Assembly (NCBI RefSeq): GCF_023015625.1
Contig: NZ_JALKAH010000004.1
Span: forward strand, 62,001-126,000
Direction of reading: 5' to 3'
Origin: Yoonia sp. F2084L
Lineage (GTDB): Bacteria; Pseudomonadota; Alphaproteobacteria; Rhodobacterales; Rhodobacteraceae
DNA: 64,000 nucleotides
Part shown: positions 62,903 through 64,000 of the stretch, piece by piece
How the letters are laid out: each line of letters starts with the position of its first letter
Position numbering within the stretch: the first letter of the stretch is position 1
Translations under genes and position numbers: made by a program
Notes under the pieces: model-generated
Told to the model about the DNA's origin: nothing
The model's database searches: none
What the model saw: only the letters and a program-made list of their open reading frames with translations

Positions 62903-64000
62903 ATGGCCGTTCAGAAACTCTATGCCGGGGCCAAGCTGCGCGAATTACGCGGGCGGCTGGAGCTGACACAAAAGGCCTTTGCTGAAAAGCTTGGCGTGTC
63001 CCTGCCCTATCTGAACCAGATGGAGAACAACAACCGGCCCGTGTCGACGGCCGTGGTGTTGGGGCTCGCGCAGGAATTCGGCTTTGACGTGACCGAGCTG
63101 CAATCGGGCGACGAAGCACGACTTGTGGGCGATATGCGCGAAGCGCTTGCTGATCCGGTCTTTACAGGTCCCGCCCCGGCGCTGGCCGATATGCGGCTAG
63201 CCGCAGCAAACGCCCCAGCCCTTGCGCGTGCATTTCTGGACCTGCACGCAGCCTACCGCCAGACACATGAACGGCTGGCGTCGCTGGACGAGGCTTTGGG
63301 CCGCGAGGACGCGCGTCTGCAACCAAGCCCCTGGGAAGAAGTGCGCGATTTCTTTCATTATTGCGATAACTACATTGATGCGGTCGACCGCGCAGCCGAA
63401 CGTTTCGCCAGCCGCACCAGTCCGGGTGAGGCGATGGCGGATGCCGCGGTGCGCATGCTTGATAGTCACGGGATCAAGACCGTGTTTCGGGATGCGGCCG
63501 ATGTCAGGCACTTTGATGCAGCGACCAAAACCTTGACCATTTCGCAGTTTGCGAGCGCGTCAACGCAGACGTTTCAGTTACTTTTACAATTGGCCATGGT
63601 GAGCCAAGAACCACTTTTGGAAGCCACACTTGACCTTGCCCGTTTTCAATCGGACGAGGCACGCAGCATCGCCAAGGTGGGGCTTGCCAACTATTTCGCC
63701 GGTGCAGCCTTGATGCCTTATGCGGCCTTCCTGTCAGCGGCGCAGGCGACACGGCATGACCTTGAAATACTTGCGGCCCGCTTTGGCGCGTCGCTTGAAC
63801 AAGTGGCGCATCGGCTGTCCACATTGCAGCGCCCCGGCGCGAAAGGCATTCCGTTCTTCTTTGTCCGCGTAGATCAGGCGGGGACAATCACCAAACGCCA
63901 CTCGGCCACGACCCTGCAATTTGCCCGATACGGTGGTGCCTGCCCCTTATGGAACGTGCATCAGGCGTTTGAGTTGCCGGGGCAGTTTTTGCGGCAACTG
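62903..64000 (+). CDS. pccR: PccR-like short-chain fatty acyl regulator (ScfR family), 3' end beyond window
   Basis: An open reading frame starts at ATG 62903 behind GGTGGG and runs to the window edge without a stop (about 366 codons visible). Residues 5-60 are an XRE-type helix-turn-helix (GAKLRELRGRLELTQKAFAEKLGVSLPYLNQMENNNRP). The later part carries the ScfR-type domain: DEARSIAKVGLANYFAGAALMPYAAFL and GGACPLWNVHQAF. ScfR regulators sense acyl-CoA and control short-chain fatty acid assimilation; PccR controls pccB. Its place next to pccB fits. Confidence 0.88.
   Translation, partial: MAVQKLYAGAKLRELRGRLELTQKAFAEKLGVSLPYLNQMENNNRPVSTAVVLGLAQEFGFDVTELQSGDEARLVGDMREALADPVFTGPAPALADMRLAAANAPALARAFLDLHAAYRQTHERLASLDEALGREDARLQPSPWEEVRDFFHYCDNYIDAVDRAAERFASRTSPGEAMADAAVRMLDSHGIKTVFRDAADVRHFDAATKTLTISQFASASTQTFQLLLQLAMVSQEPLLEATLDLARFQSDEARSIAKVGLANYFAGAALMPYAAFLSAAQATRHDLEILAARFGASLEQVAHRLSTLQRPGAKGIPFFFVRVDQAGTITKRHSATTLQFARYGGACPLWNVHQAFELPGQFLRQL

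Noticed and set aside
1..64000. rRNA, tRNA, CRISPR arrays, insertion sequences, prophage or integrase genes
   Set aside because: None seen: no transposase or integrase-like protein, no repeat-spacer array and no tRNA-like cloverleaf was recognised when reading both strands.

Overview
The window reads as chromosomal DNA of an alphaproteobacterium of the Rhodobacteraceae, probably the marine roseobacter group. The basis is product content and gene order: purA followed by a DUF2842 gene, a phaR-phaP-phaC-phaZ polyhydroxyalkanoate cluster with PhaR boxes, the perM-like/hdaA/ppk/ppx order, the short form of ProRS, and propionyl-CoA carboxylase genes next to a PccR/ScfR-type regulator. I see no rRNA, tRNA, CRISPR array, insertion sequence or prophage. 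Genes are densely packed, many overlap by ATGA, and codon usage looks uniform.

Layout. 1-5.2 kb: housekeeping (DUF2842-purA, DUF6524, secG, pyrG, an OmpV/MipA-like porin). 5.3-7.3 kb: rlmJ, a TerB-like protein and a PhnD-like protein without a signal peptide. 7.4-13.9 kb: a polar amino acid or polyamine ABC importer (ATPase, binding protein, two permeases) joined to a glutamine synthetase-like ligase and a class I amidotransferase, with a divergent DAO-type oxidase between. 13.9-18.6 kb: a small conserved protein, a striking double palindrome, then PHA storage genes. 18.6-24.1 kb: three alpha/beta hydrolases (one lacking its catalytic Ser and His), a GPH-type symporter, an ArsR-SRPBCC fusion and a MAPEG protein. 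24.2-26.9 kb: a TbpB-like lipoprotein and thrS.

27.0-29.6 kb holds the most distinctive system: a bufferin-type operon (BufA precursor with four Cys, BufB DUF692/MNIO enzyme, BufC partner, DoxX-like membrane protein). A perfect 28-bp palindrome separates bufA from bufB, and paired direct repeats lie upstream of bufA. 29.6-35.7 kb: ArsC-like protein, cold-shock protein, DUF1194, two paralogous c-type cytochromes around a DUF3047 gene, a DMT transporter and an Ldh-family oxidoreductase. 35.7-41.0 kb: lolD, lolC/E, ThuA, DUF2937, peroxiredoxin and proS on the minus strand. 41.2-50.0 kb: YceI, AI-2E-type permease, hdaA, ppk, a glycosyltransferase, ppx and a PP2C phosphatase. 50.0-53.2 kb: small stress, repair and modification proteins.

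53.2-64.0 kb is a propionyl-CoA assimilation region: methylmalonyl-CoA mutase, pccA, several small secreted or unknown proteins, pccB, a Bcr/CflA-type exporter and the start of a PccR-like regulator that runs off the window. TTTGCAAA/TTTGCAGA-type operators lie between pccB and the exporter and directly upstream of the regulator, which fits joint control by that regulator.
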